Shown: positions 1 through 6,802, counted from the first letter of the stretch. The stretch is 13,039 nucleotides of DNA from Bacillota bacterium (GCA_023412715.1 JAEZCC010000020.1:1-13039), one strand, 5' to 3'. Program-made: numbers and translations. The notes: generated from the sequence alone by a model not told the origin.

Positions 1-596
1 GGGCATCCATCGGACTGTCTGTTACACCACTCCCGCTTGGCTCCGGTGTACAATACGAGAGCCGGGTTTCGCTGGGATACTTGAACCAGAGTTTTCAAAA
101 CGCTGTCAGGGATGGTATCCGTTACGGGCTGGAGCAGGGCTTGTTCGGCTGGAACGTAACGGACTGTAAGATTTGCTTTGAATACGGGCTTTATTACAGT
201 CCGGTCAGCACGCCGGCGGACTTCCGCTCATTGGCCCCGATTGTATTGGAACAGGCATTGAAGGAATCAGGGACGCAACTGCTGGAACCTTATCTCTCCT
301 TCACCCTCTATGCGCCCCGGGAATATCTTTCCAGGGCTTATCATGATGCACCGAAATACTGTGCCACCATCGAAACGGTCCAGGTAAAAAAGGATGAAGT
401 TGTCTTTACTGGCGAGATTCCCGCCCGCTGTATACAGGCATACCGTACTGATCTGGCCTTTTACACCAACGGGCAGAGCGTATGCCTTACAGAACTGAAA
501 GGGTATCAGGCCGCTGTCGGTCAGCCGGTCATCCAGCCCCGCCGTCCAAACAGCCGCCTGGACAAGGTGCGCCATATGTTTCAGAAGGTAATGTAA
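1..596 (+). CDS. tet(W): Tetracycline resistance ribosomal protection protein Tet(W), C-terminal 197 residues
   Basis: The frame is open from the first base (first full codon at 3) to TAA at 594-596, giving the last 197 residues of a protein normally about 639 residues long. Tet(W) is an EF-G-like GTPase that removes tetracycline from the ribosome. What is present is the C-terminal EF-G-like region: the stretches GWNVTDCKICFEYGLYYSPV and VSTPADFR are hallmarks of ribosomal protection proteins. The ending DKVRHMFQKVM matches Tet(W) as I recall it, rather than Tet(M) or Tet(O). The GTPase domain, start codon and leader lie outside the window. Mosaic tet genes such as tet(O/W) types cannot be excluded from this part. 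The gene is followed after 50 bases by a methyltransferase and probably shares its transcript. Confidence 0.93.
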   Translation, partial: ASIGLSVTPLPLGSGVQYESRVSLGYLNQSFQNAVRDGIRYGLEQGLFGWNVTDCKICFEYGLYYSPVSTPADFRSLAPIVLEQALKESGTQLLEPYLSFTLYAPREYLSRAYHDAPKYCATIETVQVKKDEVVFTGEIPARCIQAYRTDLAFYTNGQSVCLTELKGYQAAVGQPVIQPRRPNSRLDKVRHMFQKVM

Positions 597-646
597 AGAT
601 ACATAATCGTCAAGACGGCAACAATCAGAAGTTATGGAGGGTAACA

Positions 647-1414
647 ATGGAATATAGTAAGGAAGATTTAATGGAAGCAAAAAAGCAAATTTGGGGAGTG
701 GGAGAGAACATGGGAACAGAGGAAAGTAAAAAAATCTGGGAGGAGAACGCACAATTTTGGGATAATGCAATGGGTGACGAATCTAATGAATTTCACAGAG
801 AGGTAGTGCGTCCCAAAGTAACGGAACTTCTATCTCCTAATCCTGCGGATTACATTTTGGATATTGCGTGTGGCAATGGAAATTATTCTTCGTATCTTGC
901 ACAAAGAGGCGCTTCGGTTGTCGCTTTTGATTACAGCAAAAAAATGATAGAATTGGCTAAAAGACGGCAATCACAATATGCAAAACAAATTGAATTTTGT
1001 GTGGCGGATGCGACCGATAGAAAAAGTATATTAGAATTAAAAAGAAATCGAGCCTTTACGAAAGCAGTTTCTAATATGGCAATTATGGATATTACGGATA
1101 TTGAACCACTTCTTATGGCTGTTTATGAACTGTTGCAGGAAAGCGGAATTTTTGTCTTTGCAACGCAACACCCTTGTTTTGTCACGTTGACTGAAAAATA
1201 TATGACACCGCACAGTTACTATGATATAGCGATTGAAGGGCAACCGAAAGAGCAGATTTATTATCATCGTTCCATACAAGATATTTTTAACCTTTGTTTT
1301 AGAGCTGGATTTGTCATTGATGGATTTTATGAAGAATGTTTTAAAACCAACAAAGAAATTCCTATGGTAATGATAGTAAGGCTTAAGAAGGTAAAACGTG
1401 ATAGCTTAAAATAA
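647..1414 (+). CDS. Class I SAM-dependent methyltransferase downstream of tet(W)
   Basis: This 255-residue protein has the class I methyltransferase fold signature. Motif I is LDIACGNGNY (residues 71-80), the acidic end of strand 2 is VVAFDYS (D96), and VADATD lies near 119-124. The substrate is unknown: small molecule, rRNA and protein are all possible. It is not recognisably an Erm enzyme. The start at 647 is chosen because GGAGG (636-640) lies 6 bases upstream; the open frame extends back to 482 inside tet(W), without a comparable site. A second start at Met22 (710-712) is possible, and family similarity appears to begin about there. The first 15 residues resemble the small protein encoded at 7262-7062, suggesting a captured leader. 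Coding DNA is AT-rich (two 60-base lines gave 40% and 28% GC) against about 60% in neighbours, a sign of separate origin. Confidence 0.88.
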   Translation: MEYSKEDLMEAKKQIWGVGENMGTEESKKIWEENAQFWDNAMGDESNEFHREVVRPKVTELLSPNPADYILDIACGNGNYSSYLAQRGASVVAFDYSKKMIELAKRRQSQYAKQIEFCVADATDRKSILELKRNRAFTKAVSNMAIMDITDIEPLLMAVYELLQESGIFVFATQHPCFVTLTEKYMTPHSYYDIAIEGQPKEQIYYHRSIQDIFNLCFRAGFVIDGFYEECFKTNKEIPMVMIVRLKKVKRDSLK

Positions 1415-1454
1415 ATTCAAGTTTGTCGGGTAAATAGCAAACCCAGCCGAGCCA

Positions 1455-1496
1455 GTCAACGGTCAAGATGAACGGCGCATATGCGCAGCCGTTGAC
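1455..1496. repeat. Nested palindromes upstream of the sigma-like gene
   Basis: GTCAACGG (1455-1462) and CCGTTGAC (1489-1496) form a perfect 8-bp inverted repeat. Between them sits a perfect 12-bp palindrome, GCGCATATGCGC (1475-1486). A competing pair, AACGGC (1471-1476) and GCCGTT (1488-1493), overlaps both. The right arm includes TTGACA (1492-1497), a perfect -35 hexamer, but no good -10 lies 16-18 bases downstream. The position, between cargo and the regulatory gene pair, suggests an operator, an mRNA structure or a cargo-insertion boundary. The sequence does not decide between these. Confidence 0.55.
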
Positions 1497-1585
1497 AGCC
1501 CCGCCCGCCTTTGCTGGTAGGCAATCAAGGGGCGACAGCAAGAAGTGCCACCGCCCCGCACTATTATTCAGAAAGGGGAATTTCC

Positions 1586-2008
1586 ATGACCGACCAGATA
1601 GCCTATCAAGAATATATCCAGCGCAGGTACAACGCCTTTTGCAAGACTGTTATCCGCTGTGCCGCCTTGGACAAGATTTTGAAGCTTAAACGGCAATGGG
1701 AACGGCAAGTTTCCCTTGACTATCTGATGAACGAGAAGTTTGTCCAGTTTGCCGCGTCGGAGCCGGACGAGGAATACCCATTTACCGTCTGCGGTCAGAC
1801 CGTCCTGCTCTGCAACGCCGCCCTTGCCGACGCGATCTCTGTTTTGCCGGAGCAGACGCGGGAAGAAATCCTGCGCTATTACTTTCTGCGCCAGCCGCAG
1901 CGCGTGATCGGCGCGTGTATTGGCCGGTCACGCAGCACAGCGGGGCGGCATATCCAGCTTGCCTTGCAGCGGCTACGCGAAGAAATGGGGGTGAGCCGGT
2001 ATGAGTAG
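1586..2008 (+). CDS. Sigma-70 region 4-like HTH protein of conjugative/mobilizable elements
   Basis: This is a 140-residue protein whose C-terminal part (about 85-135) resembles sigma factor region 4. VLPEQTREEILRYYFL is followed by VIGACIGRSRSTAGRHIQLA, a helix-turn-helix that would contact a -35 element. The N-terminal half has no clear region 2. Proteins of this type are common in Tn916- and Tn1549-like elements, usually annotated as sigma factor-like. ATG at 1586 is chosen because AAAGGGGAA (1572-1580) sits at good spacing; the frame could start earlier at 1511, but nothing supports it. It overlaps the next gene by 8 bases, so the two are probably translationally coupled. It likely regulates element genes; its target promoters are not identified. 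Confidence 0.82.
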   Translation: MTDQIAYQEYIQRRYNAFCKTVIRCAALDKILKLKRQWERQVSLDYLMNEKFVQFAASEPDEEYPFTVCGQTVLLCNAALADAISVLPEQTREEILRYYFLRQPQRVIGACIGRSRSTAGRHIQLALQRLREEMGVSRYE

Positions 2009-2213
2009 ACTTCTCCCCTATGAAACAATCCTCAAAGCCCGTGAGGGCGACCCAGAAGCCGTGAACGCTGTCCTGCTCCACTACGCCGGATATATCCGCT
2101 ATTTCTCAAAAGTGAACGGGCAGGTCAACGCCGAGGTGGAGGACTATGTAAAGCAGCGGTTAATTGACTGTCAATTCAAGTTCCGGCTTGACGAACCACC
2201 GGACAAGTCATAA
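2001..2213 (+). CDS. Helix-turn-helix (HTH_16-type) small regulatory protein
   Basis: This is a 70-residue protein. LLPYETILKAREGDPEAVNA and the following VLLHYAGYIRYFSKVNG match the HTH_16 type found in many Gram-positive conjugative transposons, where it is regularly paired with a sigma-like gene. The pattern LxxAxxGDxxAxxxVLxHYxxYI also recalls the start of sigma region 2. It starts inside the end of the previous gene (8-base overlap), with the G-rich stretch GGGGGTGAG before it as ribosome binding site. A strong terminator follows, so the pair forms the end of its own transcript. It could act alone as a regulator or as a region 2-like partner of its neighbour; the second idea is inference. 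Confidence 0.82.
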   Translation: MSRLLPYETILKAREGDPEAVNAVLLHYAGYIRYFSKVNGQVNAEVEDYVKQRLIDCQFKFRLDEPPDKS

Positions 2214-2248
2214 AAACTGAATACCAGCCGCCACCGACGCGGCCAGCG

Positions 2249-2288
2249 AAAGCAGTAAGTCTTGAAAAAGATTTACTGCTTTTTTTGT
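2249..2288 (+). terminator. Strong rho-independent terminator after the regulatory pair
   Basis: AAAGCAGTAAGTCTT pairs with AAGATTTACTGCTTT across a GAAA loop, giving a 15-bp stem with one G-U wobble. It is followed directly by a T-rich run to 2286. The wobble is a G-U pair only in plus-strand RNA, so the site ends plus-strand transcription from 1586-2213 and separates it from the mobilization genes. Confidence 0.9.
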
Positions 2289-2710
2289 TGTCCGGCTCCG
2301 CTCCCGGCCATTTTGCCCCCTGCCGGTTGTAGTAGTAAGCGAGGAGGGAATTTTTCTGCCCTGGTGTTTGGCATTTGGAGCATTTACCCGTAGTAGAGGG
2401 CAAAGAGAAAGGATTTCTCCAACACCGGGTAGAAACCACTGCGTCCGGTGTCATTTTAGCGAAAGCGGGCAGGAATGCCCTTTACAGGATTAGTAGTAGC
2501 AGAAAAAGAGAAACAAACTTTTGTGGTTGCAGTTTTCCAAAAAAGTGGCGGACGGAAGTGAGAGAAAGTTTGCAGTCACGGAGAGCAAGTTTCTACCACG
2601 GTGCCAAAATCCGCAATTCTGCAGTTTTGCCCCTCGCGGGAAACTTGTTGGGGAGTGCCTTCCCCAAACCCTGCTCATGCGCCCTTACGGGCGAGAAAGG
2701 AGGTCACACC
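2289..2710. other. Noncoding, palindrome-rich region before mobC; candidate oriT
   Basis: These 422 bases contain no convincing gene; the frame open from 2375 simply runs into mobC without a start signal. Several inverted repeats are visible: GAGAAA/TTTCTC (2405-2419), ACACCGG/CCGGTGT (2422-2451), GGGCA/TGCCC around GGAA (about 2467-2480), TTGGGGA/TCCCCAA around GTGCCT (about 2648-2667), and CGCCC/GGGCG just before the mobC ribosome binding site. TAGTAG recurs at about 2330, 2391 and 2491. MOBP-type origins of transfer usually lie directly upstream of the mobC and relaxase genes and contain inverted repeats next to the nick site, so this is the best oriT candidate. The nick position cannot be assigned by eye. 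Confidence 0.6.
2422..2451. repeat. Inverted repeat ACACCGG/CCGGTGT in the oriT candidate region
   Basis: Perfect 7-bp arms at 2422-2428 and 2445-2451 flank a 16-base spacer. A smaller perfect repeat (GAGAAA, GGA loop, TTTCTC) lies just upstream at 2405-2419. This is the most oriT-like arrangement in the region, by position relative to mobC and the relaxase gene. Confidence 0.6.
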
Positions 2711-3109
2711 ATGCGAAAGAAATACAACACGCCCCACCGCAGCCGCGTTGTGAAAACCCGGCTGTCCGAAGATGAGTATGCCGACTTCACAGCGCGGCTT
2801 GCGCCCTATGGTATCAGCCAGTCCGAATTTCTCCGGCAGGCGATACGGCGGGCGACCATACGCCCGGTTGTCCATGTGTCGTCGGTCAATGACGAGTTGC
2901 TTTCCGCTGTCGGGAAGCTGACAGCCGAGTACGGCAGGATCGGCGGCAACCTCAATCAGATTGCCCGGTATCTGAACGAATACGGCGTACCCTACAACAC
3001 CCTTTCCGGCGAGGTACGCGCCGCCATATCCGACCTTGCCGTCCTCAAGTATGAAGTCCTCAAGAAAGTAGGTGACGCGGTTGGCAACACTCAAGCATAT
3101 CAACTCTAA
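2711..3109 (+). CDS. mobC: MobC-family relaxosome accessory protein
   Basis: This is a 132-residue basic protein of the MobC type. MobC proteins bind oriT and help the relaxase open and nick the strand. The N-terminal part (about 10-48) has a ribbon-helix-helix-like pattern, VVKTRLSEDEYADF followed by YGISQSEFLRQAIRR. The C-terminal part contains GRIGGNLNQIARYLNE (about 76-91), a widely conserved MobC signature. ATG at 2711 is preceded by AAGGAGG (2697-2703) at ideal spacing. It overlaps the relaxase gene by 38 bases, a common arrangement that ties the two products together. The hairpin CGCCC/GGGCG next to its ribosome binding site could affect translation. Confidence 0.9.
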   Translation: MRKKYNTPHRSRVVKTRLSEDEYADFTARLAPYGISQSEFLRQAIRRATIRPVVHVSSVNDELLSAVGKLTAEYGRIGGNLNQIARYLNEYGVPYNTLSGEVRAAISDLAVLKYEVLKKVGDAVGNTQAYQL

Positions 3110-4706
3110 AAACGCCGACTACGGAGCCGCCGAGCAATATCTTCTCTTTGAGCATGACGAGTTTACCATGAAGCCCGTCCTTGATGAAACCGGCAGGCTT
3201 ATCCCCCGCGAGGACTACCGGCTGTCCACGCTGAACTGCGACGGGGAGGATTTTGCCGTTGCGTGTATGCGGGCCAATCTCCGCTATCAGAAAAACCAGC
3301 GGCGGGAAGATGTGAAAAGCCACCACTACATCATCAGCTTTGACCCGCGGGACGGGCCGGACAACGGCCTGACCGTAGACCGGGCGCAGGCGTTGGGGGA
3401 ACAATTCTGTAAAGAGCATTTTCCCGGCCACCAGGCCCTTGTCTGCACCCACCCGGACGGGCATAACCACAGCGGCAACATTCATGTGCATATCGTCATA
3501 AACAGCCTGCGGATTGAGGAAGTGCCGTTCCTGCCCTACATGGACAGGCCGGCCGATACGAAAGTCGGCTGCAAGCACCGATGTACCGACGCTGCCCTGC
3601 GCTACTTCAAATCCGAAGTCATGGAGATGTGCCACCGGGAGGGGCTTTATCAAATCGACCTCTTGAACGGCAGCAAGAACCGCGTCACCGACCGGGAGTA
3701 TTGGGCGCAGAAAAAGGGACAGGCCGCGCTGGACAAGCAGAACGCCCCCATGATTGCCGATAGTATCACGCCCCGGCAGACCAAGTTTGAAACGAACAAG
3801 GAGAAGCTGCGGCAGACCCTACGGAAAGCCCTTGCCACCGCCGCCAGCTTTGACGAGTTTTCCTCTCTGTTGCTGCAGGAGGGTGTGACCGTCAAGGAGA
3901 GCCGGGGGCGGCTTTCCTACCTCACGCCGGACAGGACAAAGCCAATTACCGCCCGGAAGCTGGGCGACGATTTTGACCGCGCCGCTGTCTTTGCCGTTTT
4001 AGAGCAAAACGCCGCCAGAGCAGCCGAAGCGCCAGCCAGATCCCCCGATCCCCCACGCACCATAAAAGACCGCTTGCAGGTTGCCAGAGCCGAGATAGCC
4101 GCCCCGAAACAGGACGGAGTGCAGCGGCTTGTGGACATTGAGCAGAAAATGGCCGAGGGCAAAGGCCGGGGCTATGAACGCTGGGCGAAGATACACAATC
4201 TGAAGCAGGCCGCCAAAACGCTGTCCGTCTACCAGCAATACGGCTTTACTTCCCCGGAGCAGTTAGAAGCCGCCGTTGACACCGCCTATCAGAAAATGCG
4301 CCAGACCAGCGGCGAACTGAAAGCACTGGAAACGAAGCTGCAAGGGAAAAAGAAGTTGCAGCGGCAGGTGTTGGCCTACGCCCAGACCAAGGCCGCCCGC
4401 GACGGGCTGCGGGCACAGAAATCCGAGAAAGCCCGCGCCGCATACCGGCAGGCCCATGAGAGCGATTTTATCATAGCCGACGCAGCAGCCCGGTATTTCA
4501 AGGCGCATGGCATTACCAAGCTGCCCGCCCGGAAAGCGTTGCAGGCCGAGATCGAGCAGCTTATCTCCGAGAAAGACGGCCTGTATAACACCTATCACGA
4601 ACAGAAACAGCGGTTCAAGGAGTTGCAGACCGTCAAGCGGAACATCGACCAGATTTTGCGCCGGGACGAGCCGCACCGCAGAAAGGAGCAGAGCCATGAG
4701 CGATAA
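3072..4706 (+). CDS. Relaxase/mobilization nuclease (MobA/MobP type)
   Basis: This 544-residue relaxase nicks oriT and leads the single strand into the recipient through a T4SS. Key residues visible are candidate catalytic tyrosines Y17 and Y23 near the N-terminus, SHHYIISF (83-90), and the metal-binding histidine motif GHNHSGNIHVHIVINS (130-145, with H131, H133, H138 and H140). The C-terminal 150 or so residues are charged and probably helical or coiled. The start is GTG at 3072, immediately after a TAG stop in the same frame. The resulting VTRLATLKHI start agrees with homologs as I remember them. It overlaps mobC by 38 bases and the next gene by 11, so all three are likely co-translated. 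The window shows no coupling protein for this IME. Confidence 0.93.
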   Translation: MTRLATLKHINSKNADYGAAEQYLLFEHDEFTMKPVLDETGRLIPREDYRLSTLNCDGEDFAVACMRANLRYQKNQRREDVKSHHYIISFDPRDGPDNGLTVDRAQALGEQFCKEHFPGHQALVCTHPDGHNHSGNIHVHIVINSLRIEEVPFLPYMDRPADTKVGCKHRCTDAALRYFKSEVMEMCHREGLYQIDLLNGSKNRVTDREYWAQKKGQAALDKQNAPMIADSITPRQTKFETNKEKLRQTLRKALATAASFDEFSSLLLQEGVTVKESRGRLSYLTPDRTKPITARKLGDDFDRAAVFAVLEQNAARAAEAPARSPDPPRTIKDRLQVARAEIAAPKQDGVQRLVDIEQKMAEGKGRGYERWAKIHNLKQAAKTLSVYQQYGFTSPEQLEAAVDTAYQKMRQTSGELKALETKLQGKKKLQRQVLAYAQTKAARDGLRAQKSEKARAAYRQAHESDFIIADAAARYFKAHGITKLPARKALQAEIEQLISEKDGLYNTYHEQKQRFKELQTVKRNIDQILRRDEPHRRKEQSHER

Positions 4707-5082
4707 CCTGCCCCACATGGACTACCGCCAGCACCGGCGGGCGCGGCGGCTGGTACATGAGTGCTGTAACTACGATGAGGGGAACTGCCTGCTATTGGAC
4801 GACGGGGAGCCTTGCGTGTGCGTCCAGAGCATTTCCTTTTCCCTCATGTGCCACTGGTTCCGTGTGGCTGTCCTGCCCCTTGACGGGGAGCTGGCCGCAG
4901 CCCTCTTGTGCCGGGGAAGCCGGAAACGGTGTGCCGTCTGCGGGGCGGCCTTTGTCCCCAAATCCAACCGGGGAAAATACTGCCCCGACTGCGCCGGGCG
5001 CATGAAGAAAATCAAAGCCGCCGAGAGAAAGCGGAAACAAAGGCAGAGATGTCACGCTTTAGAGCCTTTCAAACCCGCATAA
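4696..5082 (+). CDS. Cysteine-rich VLP domain protein
   Basis: This is a 128-residue protein of the Cys_rich_VLP type, common directly after relaxase genes in Clostridia elements. It has an N-terminal cysteine cluster (CCNYDEGNCLLLDDGEPCVC, about 23-42), the stretch VAVLPLDGEL containing the VLP motif, and a C-terminal CxxC...CxxC zinc-ribbon-like segment (CAVC, then CPDC). A very basic tail, KKIKAAERKRKQRQR, suggests nucleic acid binding. Its biochemical role is unknown; accessory DNA processing or regulation is plausible. ATG at 4696 follows GGAG (4685-4688) at 7 bases and overlaps the relaxase end by 11 bases. Confidence 0.85.
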   Translation: MSDNLPHMDYRQHRRARRLVHECCNYDEGNCLLLDDGEPCVCVQSISFSLMCHWFRVAVLPLDGELAAALLCRGSRKRCAVCGAAFVPKSNRGKYCPDCAGRMKKIKAAERKRKQRQRCHALEPFKPA

Positions 5083-5096
5083 ATCAAGGCTTTTTT
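5063..5096 (+). terminator. Weak terminator or attenuator-like hairpin before repA
   Basis: AGCCTT (5063-5068) pairs with AAGGCT (5086-5091) across a 17-base loop, followed by a run of six T (5091-5096). The short stem and the overlap with the end of the upstream gene make it a weak candidate. It may reduce readthrough into the replication genes. Confidence 0.35.
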
Positions 5097-5154
5097 CGTG
5101 GGTGTCAAAGGGTACGCGATACATTTATCCTTTTCCCCCGGAAACGGCGTTTTA

Positions 5155-5949
5155 ATGCGTGACAATACGCCAAAATCAACCCGAACACAGGGAGGTGATC
5201 CTATCGCTGATTATATCAGGGCAGACACGCGGCTGCCCGCCTATCTGCCGTATCCCCGTTTCCTGCTGAAAATGGAGATTTCACAGACCGCCAAGCTGCT
5301 GTATTCGCTGCTGTTAGACCGTTCCACCCTCTCCCAGAAAAACAAGTGGCTGGACGACGAGGGCAGGATTTATATTATCTATCCCATCGCGGAGATAGCA
5401 GAAATACTGGATAAAGGCAGCACCACCATCAAGGGGGCGCTTAATGAACTGGACACGGCGGGGCTGTTGGAACGGGAACGGGGCGGCTTCTCCGCACCGA
5501 ACCGGCTTTATGTCAAAGTACCGCCAGTGCCACAGGTACAGTTTTCAGACCAACTGATGGCCGGAAGTCCGCCCCTCATAGAGCCGGAAAACCGTCCTAC
5601 TGATGGTCAGAAAACCGACCTTATGATGGTCGGAAAACCGTCCCCTAACCAAACTACTATAAACAACCTTACAGAGAGCCAAACAAAGGGAGTGAGTGGG
5701 GGGCCGTCCGCGCCCTATGGCCGATATGGAAATATTTTTCTGTCACAGACCGAATACGACGAGTTGCAGGCAGAGTACCCTGACAGGCTGGAACGGTTCA
5801 TCGAGGAAATGAGCCGCTACCTTGCCGCCAACGGGAAAAGCTACCAGAACTATGCCGCCGCCCTGCGGATATGGGCGGGGAACGACAAAAAGGAAGCCCC
5901 TAAAAAGGGCATACCAGACTACTCATGCAAGGAGGGCGAGAGTTTATGA
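5155..5949 (+). CDS. repA: Replication initiator protein A (RepA_N family)
   Basis: The RepA_N-type N-terminal domain is clear: ADYIRADTRLPAYLPYPRFL, then LLKMEISQTAKLLYSLLLDR and a winged-helix-like segment (EIAEILDKGSTTIKGALNEL). Such proteins bind the replication origin and allow circular IME or ICE forms to replicate. A polar linker separates it from a C-terminal region (NIFLSQTEYDELQAEYPDRL). The start is uncertain. ATG at 5155 (264 residues) has a weak ribosome site; GTG at 5098 is possible. A perfect GGAGGTGATCC (5191-5201) stands before an in-frame ATC at 5203, which would give about 248 residues starting at the conserved domain. The gene ends in a 4-base ATGA overlap with the ATPase gene, so the two are coupled. 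Confidence 0.88.
   Translation: MRDNTPKSTRTQGGDPIADYIRADTRLPAYLPYPRFLLKMEISQTAKLLYSLLLDRSTLSQKNKWLDDEGRIYIIYPIAEIAEILDKGSTTIKGALNELDTAGLLERERGGFSAPNRLYVKVPPVPQVQFSDQLMAGSPPLIEPENRPTDGQKTDLMMVGKPSPNQTTINNLTESQTKGVSGGPSAPYGRYGNIFLSQTEYDELQAEYPDRLERFIEEMSRYLAANGKSYQNYAAALRIWAGNDKKEAPKKGIPDYSCKEGESL
5191..5205 (+). promoter_or_regulatory. Perfect Shine-Dalgarno before an in-frame ATC codon in repA
   Basis: GGAGGTGATCC is complementary over 11 bases to the 3' end of bacterial 16S rRNA. It sits 7 bases (counted from GGAGG) before ATC at 5203-5205, which is in frame with repA and directly before the conserved ADYIRADTRLP segment. No ATG, GTG or TTG lies at that distance. This may mark a rare AUC start, a strong pause or internal site, or a mutated former ATG start. 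Confidence 0.6.
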
Positions 5950-6788
5950 AGAATGAAATCAACGCGGTTTTGGAGAATATGACGACCACCATCCCGGAGC
6001 CGGAGGACTACACCGGCGAGGACGGTTTACTGTACTGCGGCAAGTGCCGCAAGCCGAAAGAAGCCTATTTTGCGCCGGATAAGGCCGCTATCTTCGGGCG
6101 CGACCGCCACCCGGCAGAGTGCGACTGCCAGAGAACCGCCCGCGAGGAACGGGAAGCCGCCGAAAAGCGGCGCAGACACCTTGACACCGTGGAAGAACTG
6201 AAACGCCGGGGCTTTACCGACCCCACCATGCGGGACTGGACTTTCGAGAACGACAACGGCAGGAACCCGCAGACCGGGCTTGCCCGCCGGTATGTGGAGC
6301 ATTGGGAAGATATGCGGACAGACAATATCGGCTGCCTGTTCTGGGGCGGCGTAGGCACCGGCAAAAGCTACCTTGCAGGCTGTATCGCAAACGCCCTCAT
6401 GGAGAAAGAAATCCCCGTCCGCATGACGAACTTTGCTCTTATCCTCAATGACCTTGCCGCCAGCTTTGAGGGGCGCAACGAGTACATTTCCCGCCTTTGT
6501 CGTTATCCGCTGCTGATCCTTGACGACTTCGGCATGGAACGCGGGACGGAATACGGGCTGGAACAGGTGTTCAATGTGATTGACAGCCGTTACCGCAGCG
6601 GCAAGCCGCTGATCGTCACGACCAACCTTACGCTGGACGACCTGCACAACCCGGAGGACACCGCCCATTCCCGGATTTATGACCGCCTGCTTTCCATGTG
6701 CGTCCCGGTACGCTTTACCGGCGACAACTTCCGGCAGGAAACCGCCAAGCGGAAAATGGAGAGCATGAAGAAACTGATTACCGACTGA
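5946..6788 (+). CDS. DnaC/IstB-like AAA+ ATP-binding protein
   Basis: This is a 280-residue AAA+ ATPase related to DnaC helicase loaders and IstB. The N-terminus has a likely zinc site, C31-x2-C34 and C59-x-C61, followed by a charged helix. Walker A is GGVGTGKS (134-141), Walker B LLILDDFG (189-196), a sensor-1-like IVTTN is at 223-227, and SRIYDRL (242-248) carries the expected arginine-finger region. With RepA just upstream it most likely loads the host helicase at the element's replication origin. ATG at 5946 is chosen because GGAGGG (5931-5936) precedes it and it forms a 4-base ATGA overlap with repA. It is followed by tnpW after 14 bases. Confidence 0.9.
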   Translation: MKNEINAVLENMTTTIPEPEDYTGEDGLLYCGKCRKPKEAYFAPDKAAIFGRDRHPAECDCQRTAREEREAAEKRRRHLDTVEELKRRGFTDPTMRDWTFENDNGRNPQTGLARRYVEHWEDMRTDNIGCLFWGGVGTGKSYLAGCIANALMEKEIPVRMTNFALILNDLAASFEGRNEYISRLCRYPLLILDDFGMERGTEYGLEQVFNVIDSRYRSGKPLIVTTNLTLDDLHNPEDTAHSRIYDRLLSMCVPVRFTGDNFRQETAKRKMESMKKLITD

Positions 6789-6802
6789 AAGGAGTATTGC
6801 CT

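Noticed and set aside
1..596. Mosaic tet gene
   Set aside because: The visible third looks uniformly Tet(W)-like; a mosaic could only be judged with the missing N-terminal part.
482..646. Extended methyltransferase start inside tet(W)
   Set aside because: The frame is open there but overlaps tet(W) and has no ribosome site; GGAGG before ATG 647 is much better.
1468..1689. Small plus-strand open frame over the palindromes
   Set aside because: It overlaps the sigma-like gene out of frame, has no ribosome site and has low-complexity composition.
2329..2499. TAGTAG repeats as replication iterons or a CRISPR array
   Set aside because: There are only three short copies at irregular spacing, with no conserved repeat-spacer length. 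They are listed only as part of the oriT candidate region.
2375..2710. N-terminal extension of mobC through the noncoding region
   Set aside because: It is only an open frame without family similarity; the strong AAGGAGG and ATG at 2711 give a normal-sized MobC.
3060..3653. Minus-strand open frame of 197 codons opposite the relaxase gene
   Set aside because: It is the antisense shadow of a GC-rich relaxase gene, with no ribosome site or recognisable domain.
6027..6668. Minus-strand open frame of 213 codons opposite the DnaC-like gene
   Set aside because: It mirrors the codon pattern of the real gene, which has intact Walker motifs on the plus strand.
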